From assembly GCF_015353075.1 (NCBI RefSeq), contig NZ_CP064187.1, positions 434,001 to 498,000 of the forward strand: a DNA stretch of 64,000 nucleotides, written 5' to 3'. Under the pieces are notes generated by a model. The model ran no database searches. It saw only the letters and a program-made list of their open reading frames with translations, and was not told where the DNA came from. Position numbers and translations under genes: made by a program. Below, piece after piece: positions 1 to 9,724 of the stretch; the stretch's first letter is position 1; every line of letters starts with the position of its first letter. Source of the DNA: Rhizobium sp. 007 (GTDB lineage Bacteria; Pseudomonadota; Alphaproteobacteria; Rhizobiales; Rhizobiaceae).

Positions 1-2
1 CC

Positions 3-914
3 ATGGGCAAGCTCGGTTCCGCGATCTACAGCCGCCTCGTGATCATCGTTCCCTATGCTTGGTTGCTCATCTTTTTCCTCGCGCCGTTCTTCATCGTCTT
101 CCGCATCTCGATGTCGGCAACGGCGATCGCGATGCCGCCCTATACGCCCGTCTTTTCGCTCGGCGATGGCTGGACCGGCTTCTGGGACAAGGTATCGACC
201 TTCTCTTTCGAAAATTACAGTTACCTCATCGACGATCCGCTGTATTTCAACGCCTATGTCTCGAGCGTCGTTATCGCCGCGATCTCGACATTCCTGACGC
301 TACTCATCGCTTATCCGATCGCCTATGGCATGGCGCAGGCCCCTCGCAGCATCCGTCCGACACTGCTCATGCTCGTCATCCTGCCGTTCTGGACGAGCTT
401 TCTGATCCGCGTCTACGCCTGGATCGCGATCCTGAAGCCGGAAGGCTTGCTCAATCAGGTGCTGCTGGCCACCGGGATCATCGACAGTCCCCTCATCATC
501 CTGAACACCAACATCGCGGTCTATATCGGCATCGTCTACTCCTACCTGCCGTTCATGGTTCTGCCGCTCTATTCATCGCTGGAAAAGATGGACGGGACGC
601 TGATCGAGGCGGCGCTGGATCTCGGCTGCACGCCGATCACGGCCTTTTGGCGTGTGACGTTCCCGCTTTCGCTCCCGGGCGTTATCGCCGGCTGCATGCT
701 GGTTTTCATCCCGGCCGTCGGCGAATTCGTCATCCCCGACCTGCTCGGCGGATCGCAGACGCTGATGATCGGCAAGACGCTCTGGAGCGAGTTCAATTCG
801 AACCGCGATTGGCCGGTCTCCTCCGCAGTCGCGACGATCCTGCTGTTGATCCTGGTGATCCCGATCGTCTTTTTCCAGAACGCGCAAGCCAAAGCCGACG
901 AGCAGGGAAGGTAA
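3..914 (+). CDS. potH: Spermidine/putrescine-type ABC transporter permease (PotB/PotH family)
   Basis: Inner-membrane permease of a polyamine-type ABC importer, 303 residues, about six membrane segments (near residues 12-37, 84-108, 119-140, 168-190, 224-248 and 277-295). The cytoplasmic EAA loop that docks on the ATPase is visible (EAALDLGCTP, about residue 200, followed by a conserved LP). The ATG sits at the left window edge, so upstream partners (expected binding protein and ATPase) lie outside. The next permease gene begins 3 bp after its stop, so the two are co-transcribed. The family and pairing are clear; substrate (putrescine, spermidine or a related cation) is inferred from family and neighbourhood only. 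Confidence 0.85.
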   Translation: MGKLGSAIYSRLVIIVPYAWLLIFFLAPFFIVFRISMSATAIAMPPYTPVFSLGDGWTGFWDKVSTFSFENYSYLIDDPLYFNAYVSSVVIAAISTFLTLLIAYPIAYGMAQAPRSIRPTLLMLVILPFWTSFLIRVYAWIAILKPEGLLNQVLLATGIIDSPLIILNTNIAVYIGIVYSYLPFMVLPLYSSLEKMDGTLIEAALDLGCTPITAFWRVTFPLSLPGVIAGCMLVFIPAVGEFVIPDLLGGSQTLMIGKTLWSEFNSNRDWPVSSAVATILLLILVIPIVFFQNAQAKADEQGR

Positions 915-917
915 GCC

Positions 918-1736
918 ATGCTGCAATGGACCCGCTTCAATATCGTCTCGGTCACGCTCGGCTTCGCCTTCCTCTATCTGCCGATCGTCCTGCTCGTAAT
1001 CTTCTCGTTCAACGAATCGAAGCTGGTCACCGTCTGGGGCGGCTTCTCGACGAAATGGTACGCACAGCTGCTGTACAATCAGGCTTTGCTCGACGCTGCT
1101 TGGGTGACGGTGCGCGTGGGCTTGCTCTCCGCCACGTTGGCTACCATCCTCGGCACGCTCGCAGCGCTCACGCTCGTGCGCTACACGCGGTTTCGCGGCC
1201 GCATGCTTTTCTCCGGGATGGTCTATGCCCCGCTCGTCATGCCCGAGGTGATCACCGGCCTTTCGTTGCTGCTGCTCTTTGTGGCGATCGGATTTGACCG
1301 CGGCTTCTGGACGATCACGCTGGCGCATACGACGCTGACGATGTGTTTTGTCGCGGTTGTCGTGCAGTCGCGTCTGGTGAGCTTCGATCATTCGATCGAA
1401 GAAGCGGCGCAGGACCTCGGCGCTCCGCCGGTCCGGACCTTCTTCGAGGTGACGCTGCCGATCATTGCGCCTGCCGTCTTTTCGGGCTGGATCCTGGCAT
1501 TCACCTTGTCGCTCGACGACCTCGTGATTGCGAGCTTCACGTCAGGCCCGGGCGCCACGACCCTGCCGATGCGAATCTATAGCCAGGTGCGCCTCGGCGT
1601 GACCCCGGAAATCAATGCGGTCTGCACGATTTTGATCGGTATCGTGACGGTTGGGGTCATCTGTGCCTCGATCGTCTCCAAGCGCCGCGAGATACAGCGG
1701 GAACGCGATGAGCGTGCGGCAGCCAACGCGCCTTGA
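918..1736 (+). CDS. potI: Spermidine/putrescine-type ABC transporter permease (PotC/PotI family)
   Basis: Second permease of the polyamine-type importer, 272 residues with about six membrane segments. The EAA loop begins at residue 161 (EEAAQDLGAPP) and ends in a conserved P-rich turn. It starts 3 bp after the preceding permease and would form the heterodimeric channel with it. The gene ends 3 bp before the stop of the convergent AsmA gene, with no clear terminator hairpin between them. Length and motif order are normal for the family. Confidence 0.85.
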   Translation: MLQWTRFNIVSVTLGFAFLYLPIVLLVIFSFNESKLVTVWGGFSTKWYAQLLYNQALLDAAWVTVRVGLLSATLATILGTLAALTLVRYTRFRGRMLFSGMVYAPLVMPEVITGLSLLLLFVAIGFDRGFWTITLAHTTLTMCFVAVVVQSRLVSFDHSIEEAAQDLGAPPVRTFFEVTLPIIAPAVFSGWILAFTLSLDDLVIASFTSGPGATTLPMRIYSQVRLGVTPEINAVCTILIGIVTVGVICASIVSKRREIQRERDERAAANAP

Positions 1737-1739
1737 AAA

Positions 1740-3629
1740 TCACTGGACGCCGGGTGGCTGCTGATTGATCAGCGGAACCGGCGAAATCACCGGGTTCGGC
1801 CAAGAGCCGCCGACGAAGAACGGCAGAACCGGCAACACTGCCTTCTTGGCGTCATCCGTCGCCTGCAGCGATCCGGAAAGGGCCAGTCCTTTGGATTCGT
1901 ACGGGATGATGCCTGAAAGGGTCAGCGTCTCGTCTGCACCTTGAACGCTGACGCCGCGAAGCTCAGCCGAGCCATCCGCGAGAGTGGCAGCCACATCGAT
2001 CCGATTGAATTCGAACGCGCGGCCCGAAACGGCGCTCAGCGGGAAAAATTTCTGTTGAGCGGCCTGGCTTCGGATGGCTTCGATGTCAAGGCCGGCGATC
2101 GAGCCCGCATTGCCGTGGAATGCCAGCTGTCCGCTCACGTCGGCAGCACCTGCCGTCCAGATCGGCTTGTTGGTTTTCAGCGAAATGTCGAGCGATCCAT
2201 TCGCGAGCGGTAATGGGCCCTTCAACTGCAGCCGTTCGATCAGCCCAGCAAAATCGGCACCGCGGATCGAGACCTGCAGCTTGCCGCCGCCGTCGAAGTT
2301 CCCGCGCGTTGCCTCCAGATGCGCCGTCATCTCTCCGCCTTCGAACTGGCTGTCGCCGATATCGAATTTGGCTTCGTTGCTGGAAACGATGATGCTTGCC
2401 CCGACATCAGAGAGCTGGAAGGGCGGAAGCTGCATTTCCTTGGCGGAGAGCCTGAGGTCGACATCAAGCTTCTGCAGCAGACCGCCATCTTCCGGCGCGC
2501 CCGCTTCGCCGGCGGCCAGGCGCAGAGTAAAGGCGTCGAAGAAGGGCTTGAGGTTCATACGGTCGAAGGCCAGCGTGCCGCCAAGTCTTGCCCGCGCGTT
2601 TGTGCCAATGGAGATGTCCATGACGCCGGTTGCATTCGCATCGTTGAGCCCAAGCGCGACTTCGTTGAAGCGCAGGCCGTTGGCGGCCGAAAATATGTCG
2701 CTCTCGATCGAAAACGATCTCAGCGTCTCAACGTCCGGAATGGATTTGCCGGACCAGGCCAAAAGCGCCGGCAGGTCGGGAATATTGACCGACATGTTGC
2801 CGGATAGTCCGACAAGACCTGAGATGCCGCCGATACCGGTGAATTCTGCCGTCACGAGCCTGGAGGTGAGTGCGGTTTTGATCTGAGCAACCTTGCCGCC
2901 GAAGATCAGCAGCGGGCTACCGGACGAGAAGTCGAGCTTCAAATCTTGCCCGCTCGTTCTCGCAATCAGCACCGCCGTCATCGGGCTTGAAAGCCGCGGC
3001 CAGGTGATATCGGCAGTCACGCCTTCGAAATGATAGGTCTTTCCGCTTGCAAGATCGGCGACATTGAGCGTGCCGTCTTCGACGGTGATCGCACCGATCG
3101 TCGCATCAAGCCTTTGATCGAGGACTTCGGCTCCACCTTCCTGGCGCGCGCTGGTGATCGCCTTCGCAAGCTGCCCGGCATAGGTCCAGTCGATCAGCCC
3201 CTGTTGGTCGCGCGTGAGGGAAAGATTGGGGCGCAGCAGGTGGAATTCATGAAAGCGGGCGCTGCCGCGGATGGCGTCGAGGAGGCTGAAATCGGCCGAA
3301 AGGCTCTCGATCGTGCCGAGCAGCTTGTTGCCGCGGCTCTCGGGCTGGCGGATGGTGATCTGGTTCAGCGTAATGCGCGGTGTCGGCCAGAATTCGAGAA
3401 CCGGCGTGCCCTTGATTTCGGCCTGATAGCCGGTCCATTTCGACAATACGTCCTCGATGCCGGAGCGCACCAGTGCGCTCGAAACGAGGTAAGGGGCGGC
3501 AACACGAAGCGCCACGAAAATGATGGCGACGAAAAGGATCAGGCTGGTTGCAATTCGAGCGAAACCCGGCAGCCAGCGGGAAACGGGTATCATCTTGCGT
3601 CGCCATTTTGGTTGTCTTGACGTACCCAT
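1740..3629 (-). CDS. AsmA family protein
   Basis: 629-residue protein with a single N-terminal membrane segment (about residues 22-44) followed by a long, beta-rich periplasmic part typical of AsmA proteins. This family is linked to outer-membrane assembly and lipid transfer between membranes. The N-terminal AsmA signature (membrane anchor, then a segment around WTGYQAEIKG and FWPTPRITLN) and the C-terminal repeats of the type LSGxLxATD support the call. The ATG at 3629 has a GGAG-like ribosome site just upstream (GGCGGAGCTT); an internal ATG at 3593 is less well placed. It is transcribed alone, divergent from acetoacetate-CoA ligase. The exact substrate is unknown. Confidence 0.75.
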   Translation of the reverse strand: MGTSRQPKWRRKMIPVSRWLPGFARIATSLILFVAIIFVALRVAAPYLVSSALVRSGIEDVLSKWTGYQAEIKGTPVLEFWPTPRITLNQITIRQPESRGNKLLGTIESLSADFSLLDAIRGSARFHEFHLLRPNLSLTRDQQGLIDWTYAGQLAKAITSARQEGGAEVLDQRLDATIGAITVEDGTLNVADLASGKTYHFEGVTADITWPRLSSPMTAVLIARTSGQDLKLDFSSGSPLLIFGGKVAQIKTALTSRLVTAEFTGIGGISGLVGLSGNMSVNIPDLPALLAWSGKSIPDVETLRSFSIESDIFSAANGLRFNEVALGLNDANATGVMDISIGTNARARLGGTLAFDRMNLKPFFDAFTLRLAAGEAGAPEDGGLLQKLDVDLRLSAKEMQLPPFQLSDVGASIIVSSNEAKFDIGDSQFEGGEMTAHLEATRGNFDGGGKLQVSIRGADFAGLIERLQLKGPLPLANGSLDISLKTNKPIWTAGAADVSGQLAFHGNAGSIAGLDIEAIRSQAAQQKFFPLSAVSGRAFEFNRIDVAATLADGSAELRGVSVQGADETLTLSGIIPYESKGLALSGSLQATDDAKKAVLPVLPFFVGGSWPNPVISPVPLINQQPPGVQ

Positions 3630-3794
3630 AAGCTCCGCCAGTATTTTCAGCTGCTTATCCGTTAGCTATCGATTTCGCCGGATATATGAAACGAAAGATA
3701 TATGCAAATCTCGGTGAGCCTGCGTCCGAAAGCGATGCACACTTTATAATGCGGTGCAGCATGGTATATAGCGGATAATAGGGGAGGAGATTAA

Positions 3795-5747
3795 ATGAGT
3801 GACACCGTGCCGCTTTGGGTGCCTTCGAAAGAGTCGATTGAGGCAAGCCCGATGCATGCCTTCGCGCAGCGCTGCAACGCCGAGTTTGGTCAAGAGTTCG
3901 AGACCTATCTGGACCTTCATGCCTGGTCGATCGATGAGCCCGAAAAGTTCTGGACCTCGGTTTGGGCGTTTTGCGGTGTGAAGGGGGAGCAGGGCGCACG
4001 CGCGCTCGCCGACGGTGATCTCATGCTCAAGGCTCGTTTCTTTCCTGATGCGAAGCTGAACTTCGCCGAGAACCTGCTCTCGAGCGAAGGGCCGGCTGAC
4101 GCGATCGTCTTCCGCGGCGAGGACAAGGTGGAATATCGCTGGTCGTGGGACCGGCTGCATGCTCTCGTATCCCAGCTGCAGCAAGCCTACCGCGCGCTCG
4201 GCATTGGCGAGGGGGATCGCATCGCCGCGATGATGCCCAACATGCCGGAGACGGTCGCCTGCATGCTGGCCGCCGCCTCGATCGGTGCCATATGGTCGTC
4301 CTGTTCACCGGATTTCGGCGAACAGGGCGTGCTCGACCGCTTCGGCCAGATCGGCCCCAAGCTCTTCATTGCCTGCGACGCCTATTGGTATGGCGGCAAG
4401 CTGCAGGATGTGAAGGCGAAGGTGGCTTCGGTCGCAAGGAGCCTCGGTGCGCCGGTCGTGATTGTCCACTATGCCGGCGATGCCGCAGCGGTTGCGAGCG
4501 AGACCCCGAAGGCCAAGACGCTGGAAGAATTCATCAAACCTTACCAGCCAAAAGCCGTCGAGTTCGTGAGGCTTCCCTTCGCGCATCCGCTTTATATTCT
4601 CTTCTCCTCCGGCACCACCGGCGTGCCGAAATGCATCGTTCATTCCGCTGGCGGCACGCTATTGCAGCATCTGAAGGAGCATGTGCTGCATTGCGGCCTG
4701 AAGCGTGGCGAGAGGCTCTTCTATTTCACCACATGCGGCTGGATGATGTGGAACTGGCTTGTGAGCGGCCTTGCGGTGGGTGTCACGCTTTGCCTGTTCG
4801 ACGGCTCGCCCTTCGCGCCGGACGGCAATGTGCTCTTCGACTATGCGCAGGCTGAAGACTTCGCGGTCTTCGGCACTTCCGCGAAATATATCGACGCGGT
4901 GCGTAAGGGCGGACTGACGCCGCGCACCACCCATGATCTTTCGAGCCTGCGTCTCATGACATCCACGGGATCGCCGCTTTCGCCCGAAGGCTTCACTTTC
5001 GTCTATGAAGGCATCAAGGAAGACATCCAGCTAGCCTCCATCTCGGGCGGCACGGATATCGTCTCGTGCTTCGTGCTGGGCAATCCGCTGCAGCCGGTCT
5101 GGCGCGGCGAAATCCAGGGGGCGGGCCTCGGCCTTGCCGTCGACGTATGGGACGATGAAGGCAAGCCTGTGCGCCAGCAGAAGGGCGAACTGGTCTGCAC
5201 CAAGGCCTTCCCGTCGATGCCGGTCGGCTTCTGGAACGATCCGGACGGCGCGAAATACAAAGCGGCCTATTTCGAGCGCTTCGAAAATATCTGGTGCCAT
5301 GGCGATTTCGCCGAATGGACGGAGCATGGCGGCCTTGTCATTCATGGCCGCTCCGACGCGACGCTCAACCCCGGCGGTGTGCGCATCGGCACCGCCGAGA
5401 TCTACAATCAGGTCGAGCAGATGGAAGAGGTGGCCGAAGCGCTCTGCATCGGCCAGGATTGGGAAGACGACGTCCGGGTGGTGCTTTTCGTTCGCCTCGC
5501 GCCGGGCGCCGCATTGACGGACGACCTCGTCAAGGCCATCAAGACCCGCATCCGCACCGGGGCCTCGCCGCGCCATGTGCCGGCGAAGATCATCGCGGTC
5601 CGCGATATTCCGCGCACCAAATCCGGCAAGATCGTCGAGCTTGCGGTGCGCGAGGTCGTGCATGGGCGGCCGGTGAAAAACAAGGAGGCGCTCGCCAATC
5701 CCGAGGCGCTCGACCTTTTCGTCGGGCTCGAGGAATTGCGCGTCTGA
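3795..5747 (+). CDS. acsA2: Acetoacetate-CoA ligase
   Basis: 650-residue adenylate-forming enzyme that activates acetoacetate to acetoacetyl-CoA with ATP, feeding PHB turnover and ketone-body use. The AMP-binding P-loop-like motif [10 protein letters not shown] is near residue 270, the central WMMWNW segment near 318, and the C-terminal catalytic lysine motif TKSGKIVE near residue 611. The length matches the acetoacetyl-CoA synthetase branch rather than plain acetyl-CoA synthetase. A strong GGGGAGGAG ribosome site precedes the ATG. A phasin gene lies 4 kb away, consistent with a PHB-cycle role. The symbol follows the S. meliloti gene in what I recall as the same position beside cbrA. Confidence 0.88.
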   Translation: MSDTVPLWVPSKESIEASPMHAFAQRCNAEFGQEFETYLDLHAWSIDEPEKFWTSVWAFCGVKGEQGARALADGDLMLKARFFPDAKLNFAENLLSSEGPADAIVFRGEDKVEYRWSWDRLHALVSQLQQAYRALGIGEGDRIAAMMPNMPETVACMLAAASIGAIWSSCSPDFGEQGVLDRFGQIGPKLFIACDAYWYGGKLQDVKAKVASVARSLGAPVVIVHYAGDAAAVASETPKAKTLEEFIKPYQPKAVEFVRLPFAHPLYILFSSGTTGVPKCIVHSAGGTLLQHLKEHVLHCGLKRGERLFYFTTCGWMMWNWLVSGLAVGVTLCLFDGSPFAPDGNVLFDYAQAEDFAVFGTSAKYIDAVRKGGLTPRTTHDLSSLRLMTSTGSPLSPEGFTFVYEGIKEDIQLASISGGTDIVSCFVLGNPLQPVWRGEIQGAGLGLAVDVWDDEGKPVRQQKGELVCTKAFPSMPVGFWNDPDGAKYKAAYFERFENIWCHGDFAEWTEHGGLVIHGRSDATLNPGGVRIGTAEIYNQVEQMEEVAEALCIGQDWEDDVRVVLFVRLAPGAALTDDLVKAIKTRIRTGASPRHVPAKIIAVRDIPRTKSGKIVELAVREVVHGRPVKNKEALANPEALDLFVGLEELRV

Positions 5748-5935
5748 TTTCAATCAAATGCACCGCAAACTATAGGTTATCGTTTGATAGTTTCCGTCGC
5801 CTGGAAACCTTTCGTTAAGAAAGGTTGGTCAAAGGTAAAAGAAGTTGGGGCTGCGCATGAACGAAGCAGCTTGCCTGCGGGCTCCCGAAACATGATGTTG
5901 ATCGACTAAGCTCTTGTTGAACAGCACCAAATTCC

Positions 5936-5963
5936 AGGCAGCCATTCGTGGCTGCCTTTTTTT
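5936..5963 (+). terminator. Rho-independent terminator
   Basis: A nine-base stem AGGCAGCCA / TGGCTGCCT closed by a TTCG tetraloop is followed by seven T residues on the + strand. It lies 188 bp beyond the acetoacetate-CoA ligase stop and 4 bp before the stop of the convergent kinase gene. It can end + strand transcription; the opposite strand lacks a T-run. The long distance from the ligase stop leaves room for a small RNA ending here. Confidence 0.8.
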
Positions 5964-5966
5964 GAT

Positions 5967-8900
5967 TCAGCCTGCCAGCACGCGCTGTGACGGGAAGGTG
6001 ACCTCAACCAGCGTGCCCTCGTTCGGGGCCGAATTGATCGAGAAGATTGCCCGGTTTGCATCCACCATCGCCTTGGTCAGCGGCAAGCCGAGACCCGTAC
6101 CGTCGCCGCGGTGGCGCGACTGGGCGGAAACCTGCCGGAACGGCTTCATCGCTTGGTCGAGTTCGCTGCGCGTCATGCCGATGCCGGTATCGCGCACACG
6201 CAGCACGACGCTGCCATTCGCTTCATATGACGTTGAAACCACGATCTGACCGCCTGACGGCGTGAAGCGGATGGCGTTGGAAAGGATGTTGAGGGCGATC
6301 TGCTTGACGGAGCGGAGATCGGCAACGACATTCGGCACCGACTGCGACAGCGCCGTGCGGATTATGACGCGTTGTCCGTTTGCCTGCGGCTGGACCAGAG
6401 CCACGGCCTCCGAAATCGCCTCGTTGAGGCCGACGGATACGAAATCGAGATCCATCTCGCCCGCTTCGATCTTCGAGATATCGAGCAGATCGTTGACAAT
6501 ATCGAGAACATGGCGGCCCGAGCGGCCGATGTCGTTCGCATATTCGATGTAGCGCGGATGGCCGATCGGTCCGAAGCGCTCGCTCGCCATCATGTCCGAG
6601 AAGCCGATGATGGCGTTGAGCGGCGTGCGGATTTCATGGCTGATGCGCGCCAGGAAATCCGTTTTGTGGGCATTCGCCGTTTCGGCAGCGCCCTTCGCAT
6701 TGCGAAGCTCGTCCTCGGTGCGCTTCCACTGGGTGATGTCGCGGATGACGGCGCAATAGCCGCTCGAGGAGGTGAGCCGGCCCATGGTCATGAACAGCGG
6801 AACAAAGCCGCCAGATGACTCGCGGCCGATCACCTCACGCCCGTCGTTCAGAACGCTTGCGACGCCATGGCCAGAAAGGCCGTTCAGATAGTCGAGCACC
6901 GCCTTCTGGCTCTCATGCGCAAAGAGCATCACGAAGGGTTTGCCGCGGGTCTCTTCCTCATCATAGTTGAAAAGCGCGCTTGCCGAGCGGTTCATCGATC
7001 GGATGTCGCCTTCTGCGCCGATGACGACCACGCCGTCCGTCGCCGTTTCCAGGATGGAGCGAAGTTCTTCCACCTCGACCTGCAGCTTGGCGACCTTTTC
7101 GACCATGCGGTCGGAACGGATGTCCGGACGGGTTTCTTCGTTCTGAGCCGGCGCGACGTCGCTTCCCAAGACAGGCATCAGCGCCAGCATGAGCGCGCTG
7201 GATTCTTCCCAGCGGATCGATTGCAGGCGGGCGGTGACCGGTACGAGCGAGTCGTCGGCCGTCACGAGCACCATTGCGCCCGGGCGTCCCGCTTTTTCAT
7301 CCAAGTCGCGGCGTTGAAGCAGCGCGTCAATCCCACCCACATCGCTGAGATCCTCAAGCGAAGCATAGCCGGTCAGACGCATGAATTCGGGATTGGCGTG
7401 GATCAGCGCATCGCCGGCATGGACGAGCACGGCAACCGGCAACTGGTCGACGGTGTTGGCCGATAGCCCGTCCGTCATCTTCACCCGCGGCGGGATGGCA
7501 CTGTGCAGCACTTCGATCGGGCTGAAGGTTTCGTGCAGGCCCTCGGTGGCGTCGTCCTCACTCGGCTCGGGCGTTTCGACGTGCTCTTCCGCTCGCTCCG
7601 CTGCATCGGCCGGTTCTTCGGCGGCCGTGCTCGCGCTCTCGAAGATTGCCTCGTTCGGCTCGCCTTCGGATGCAGCTCCTGCCGGCTCTGTGGTAGCCGG
7701 GCTCTCTGCAGCATCGGGCTCGGCGGGAGCCGGCTCATCGTCGCGAACGCCGAAAGCCTCCAGGCGTTTGGCGATCTCGCGGAAGTTTGCCTGCTCGGCC
7801 GCGCTCAGCGTCGGGCCTGCACCATGGAGTTGAACGATCTTGTCCGTCAGCCGGCGGCTCGGCGTTTCCACCACGCGCAGGACTGGCGGCTCTTCGCGAG
7901 GCACGGTTTCGGAGGCTGCCTCGGGCTCAGGTGCGGCTTCCGGCACTTCCGGCTGGGGCTGCACGTCGGATGCCTCCGGAGCAGCCTCTTCCGGCGGCTG
8001 TTCGAGGCTGGCCGTGTCGCGGCCGAAGGCATCGGCGCCGAGCGTCAGACCGAGCGCCAGCGGATCCTCGGTGGCATCGGAAAGCCGGACAACGCCGAAG
8101 CCGCGGAAGCCGTCGAACTCCCGGCTGCGCGTATAGGTCGGCAGCGCGGCGAGATCGACGGGAACGGTCAGGCTCGTCCCCTCGATCGGCCAATGGATCG
8201 TCTTGCCTGACCATGTGTCCCGGCGCTCGAGTGCTTCGGCGATCTTGCCTTCGGGATCGAGGTTGAAGAGTGCCGCAATGTCGGTAAAGGCAACGCCGAT
8301 GATATTGGCTGCGTGTGGACCAACGGCGTCGGCGAATTCACCCGACACTTCGCTGAAGTGGCCGTCGGCGTCGATCTTCCACACAAAGCGCGTCGCGCGG
8401 CTGTTTGGCTTGAACGCAAAGCCGTTTGCTGTCGGCGGGGCGGCGACCTTGTCTTGGCCGTCATCTTCGGTTTCGTGCCCCGGATTGCTACCGGCAGGTT
8501 CGATCTCGCGCCGCACCTCGGCATCGGCAGGCTCTGTGCCGGTCTCCGCGTCTACCGTATCGTCCCCGGCCGGCTCAGCGCGGTCGGTAAGCGGCATCTC
8601 GGGTTCGGACAGGATAAGCTCTTCGGGTTCTTCGTGGTCGATGAGCGGCTCATCTGCGGCTTCCGCTACGGGCTTGGTTTCCTCGCCGTCGACAATTTCC
8701 AGCCCTTCTTCGACGTCCTCGATATGCGCAACTGCATTGAGCGCGTCGTCGAATTTCGCGCCCTTCGGCTCGTCGATATGGTTAACGGCGGCTGTGGATA
8801 ATGGCTCTTCCGGCGCTGCCGCGTCGATCGGGTCGAGATTGCCAAGCACGGTTTCGACGGCAAAGAGAAGATTGAGCGCCGGTTCGTCGCTGAGCTTGCC

Positions 8901-9509
8901 GACGGCAGCTGGCAGGTAACCCTTGCCGGTTGCGACCGGCCGCTTGACGAGCCGGTCGGGATGGGCGCCTGCAAGGTTCGTCAGCGTCTTGGCGGTCTGC
9001 TGGGTGATGCCGAGCGACGCAAAGCCGGGCGAGGACGCAATGACGTCGCCTTCCGTGCCGATCACGGCCATATGCGTATCGGGATCGTCGAGCCCCTGTA
9101 GCATTCTCGCTGCGGTTTCTGCGGCAGGAAGCGGTTGTGAAGAAACAGGAACCGAGAACAAAATGCCGCGCTCGCCGGACGAAAGCCCGATCATTTCGGC
9201 CGTTGCTTGGGCCGGAGCCCGCTGGAAGCCTTTGGCGATCCGGATCACTAGGCTTCTGGTGTCGCCGATCGCGGCGAGCTGGCGAGCGGTCGTCTCGATC
9301 TGGCGGAAGGTGATGTCGCTGCGATTCACGCCCTGATCGAGAAGATCATAGACGGCGGTCTGGCTGAAGAGTTCCGCGCCGGCGCCATTGGCCCAGAGCA
9401 GGCGGGAAAGGTCGGCCGAGAAAAGCACCATTGCTTCGCCACGCGAAAAGCGTTCCCGCACCCGTTGATGCACGGCAATGTCGATGAACGGGTATTGGAC
9501 TGCGGGCAT
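5967..9509 (-). CDS. cbrA: PAS-domain sensor histidine kinase CbrA (cell-cycle/DivK pathway)
   Basis: 1180-residue soluble sensor kinase. The N-terminal region carries PAS-like folds (FSADLSRLLWANGAGAELF near residue 30), followed by a long, low-complexity segment rich in Glu, Ala and Pro (about residues 250-350 and 490-680). More PAS units follow (about 690-790 and 815-930), then a HisKA domain with phospho-acceptor motif SHEIRTPLN (His near residue 957) and an ATPase domain with GDGTGLGLPL near 1130. No receiver domain and no membrane segment are seen. In S. meliloti CbrA acts as a kinase/phosphatase input to DivK-CtrA and affects cell cycle, envelope and symbiosis. Assignment rests on architecture, length and neighbourhood (acsA2 and phasin flank it). 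Confidence 0.82.
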   Translation of the reverse strand: MPAVQYPFIDIAVHQRVRERFSRGEAMVLFSADLSRLLWANGAGAELFSQTAVYDLLDQGVNRSDITFRQIETTARQLAAIGDTRSLVIRIAKGFQRAPAQATAEMIGLSSGERGILFSVPVSSQPLPAAETAARMLQGLDDPDTHMAVIGTEGDVIASSPGFASLGITQQTAKTLTNLAGAHPDRLVKRPVATGKGYLPAAVGKLSDEPALNLLFAVETVLGNLDPIDAAAPEEPLSTAAVNHIDEPKGAKFDDALNAVAHIEDVEEGLEIVDGEETKPVAEAADEPLIDHEEPEELILSEPEMPLTDRAEPAGDDTVDAETGTEPADAEVRREIEPAGSNPGHETEDDGQDKVAAPPTANGFAFKPNSRATRFVWKIDADGHFSEVSGEFADAVGPHAANIIGVAFTDIAALFNLDPEGKIAEALERRDTWSGKTIHWPIEGTSLTVPVDLAALPTYTRSREFDGFRGFGVVRLSDATEDPLALGLTLGADAFGRDTASLEQPPEEAAPEASDVQPQPEVPEAAPEPEAASETVPREEPPVLRVVETPSRRLTDKIVQLHGAGPTLSAAEQANFREIAKRLEAFGVRDDEPAPAEPDAAESPATTEPAGAASEGEPNEAIFESASTAAEEPADAAERAEEHVETPEPSEDDATEGLHETFSPIEVLHSAIPPRVKMTDGLSANTVDQLPVAVLVHAGDALIHANPEFMRLTGYASLEDLSDVGGIDALLQRRDLDEKAGRPGAMVLVTADDSLVPVTARLQSIRWEESSALMLALMPVLGSDVAPAQNEETRPDIRSDRMVEKVAKLQVEVEELRSILETATDGVVVIGAEGDIRSMNRSASALFNYDEEETRGKPFVMLFAHESQKAVLDYLNGLSGHGVASVLNDGREVIGRESSGGFVPLFMTMGRLTSSSGYCAVIRDITQWKRTEDELRNAKGAAETANAHKTDFLARISHEIRTPLNAIIGFSDMMASERFGPIGHPRYIEYANDIGRSGRHVLDIVNDLLDISKIEAGEMDLDFVSVGLNEAISEAVALVQPQANGQRVIIRTALSQSVPNVVADLRSVKQIALNILSNAIRFTPSGGQIVVSTSYEANGSVVLRVRDTGIGMTRSELDQAMKPFRQVSAQSRHRGDGTGLGLPLTKAMVDANRAIFSINSAPNEGTLVEVTFPSQRVLAG

Positions 9510-9623
9510 GTCGGAACCTTGTCCCTTTCGGCCTCTTGAAAAATTAACAGTCTATTAATAACGACGCGCCGGAAATGGGTCCAGCGTGGGGGTCGGGTTT
9601 CGGGTGGAAAGGTTAATTCGTTG

Positions 9624-9652
9624 TGCGACGCACAATTATGTTGCAATGCACA
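9624..9652. promoter_or_regulatory. Two candidate PhaR operators upstream of the phasin gene
   Basis: TGCGACGCACA (9624-9634) and TGCAATGCACA (9642-9652) both fit TGCRNYGCASA, the pattern I recall for the PHB-responsive repressor PhaR in Rhodobacter. They are spaced 18 bp start to start and lie about 75-100 bp before the phasin ATG. This implies repression of phasin when no PHB is present. Binding is inferred, not shown; the region also faces the kinase promoter. Confidence 0.6.
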
Positions 9653-9724
9653 ATGGAATGCCTTATATAAGATATATCCAAACTATGCAGGCGTTATCCG
9701 CCTGAACCCAAGGAGCTTAATTCG

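Noticed and set aside
59..1297. 412-codon + strand frame across the two permease genes
   Set aside because: Arg/His-rich out-of-frame reading of potH and potI without recognisable domain.
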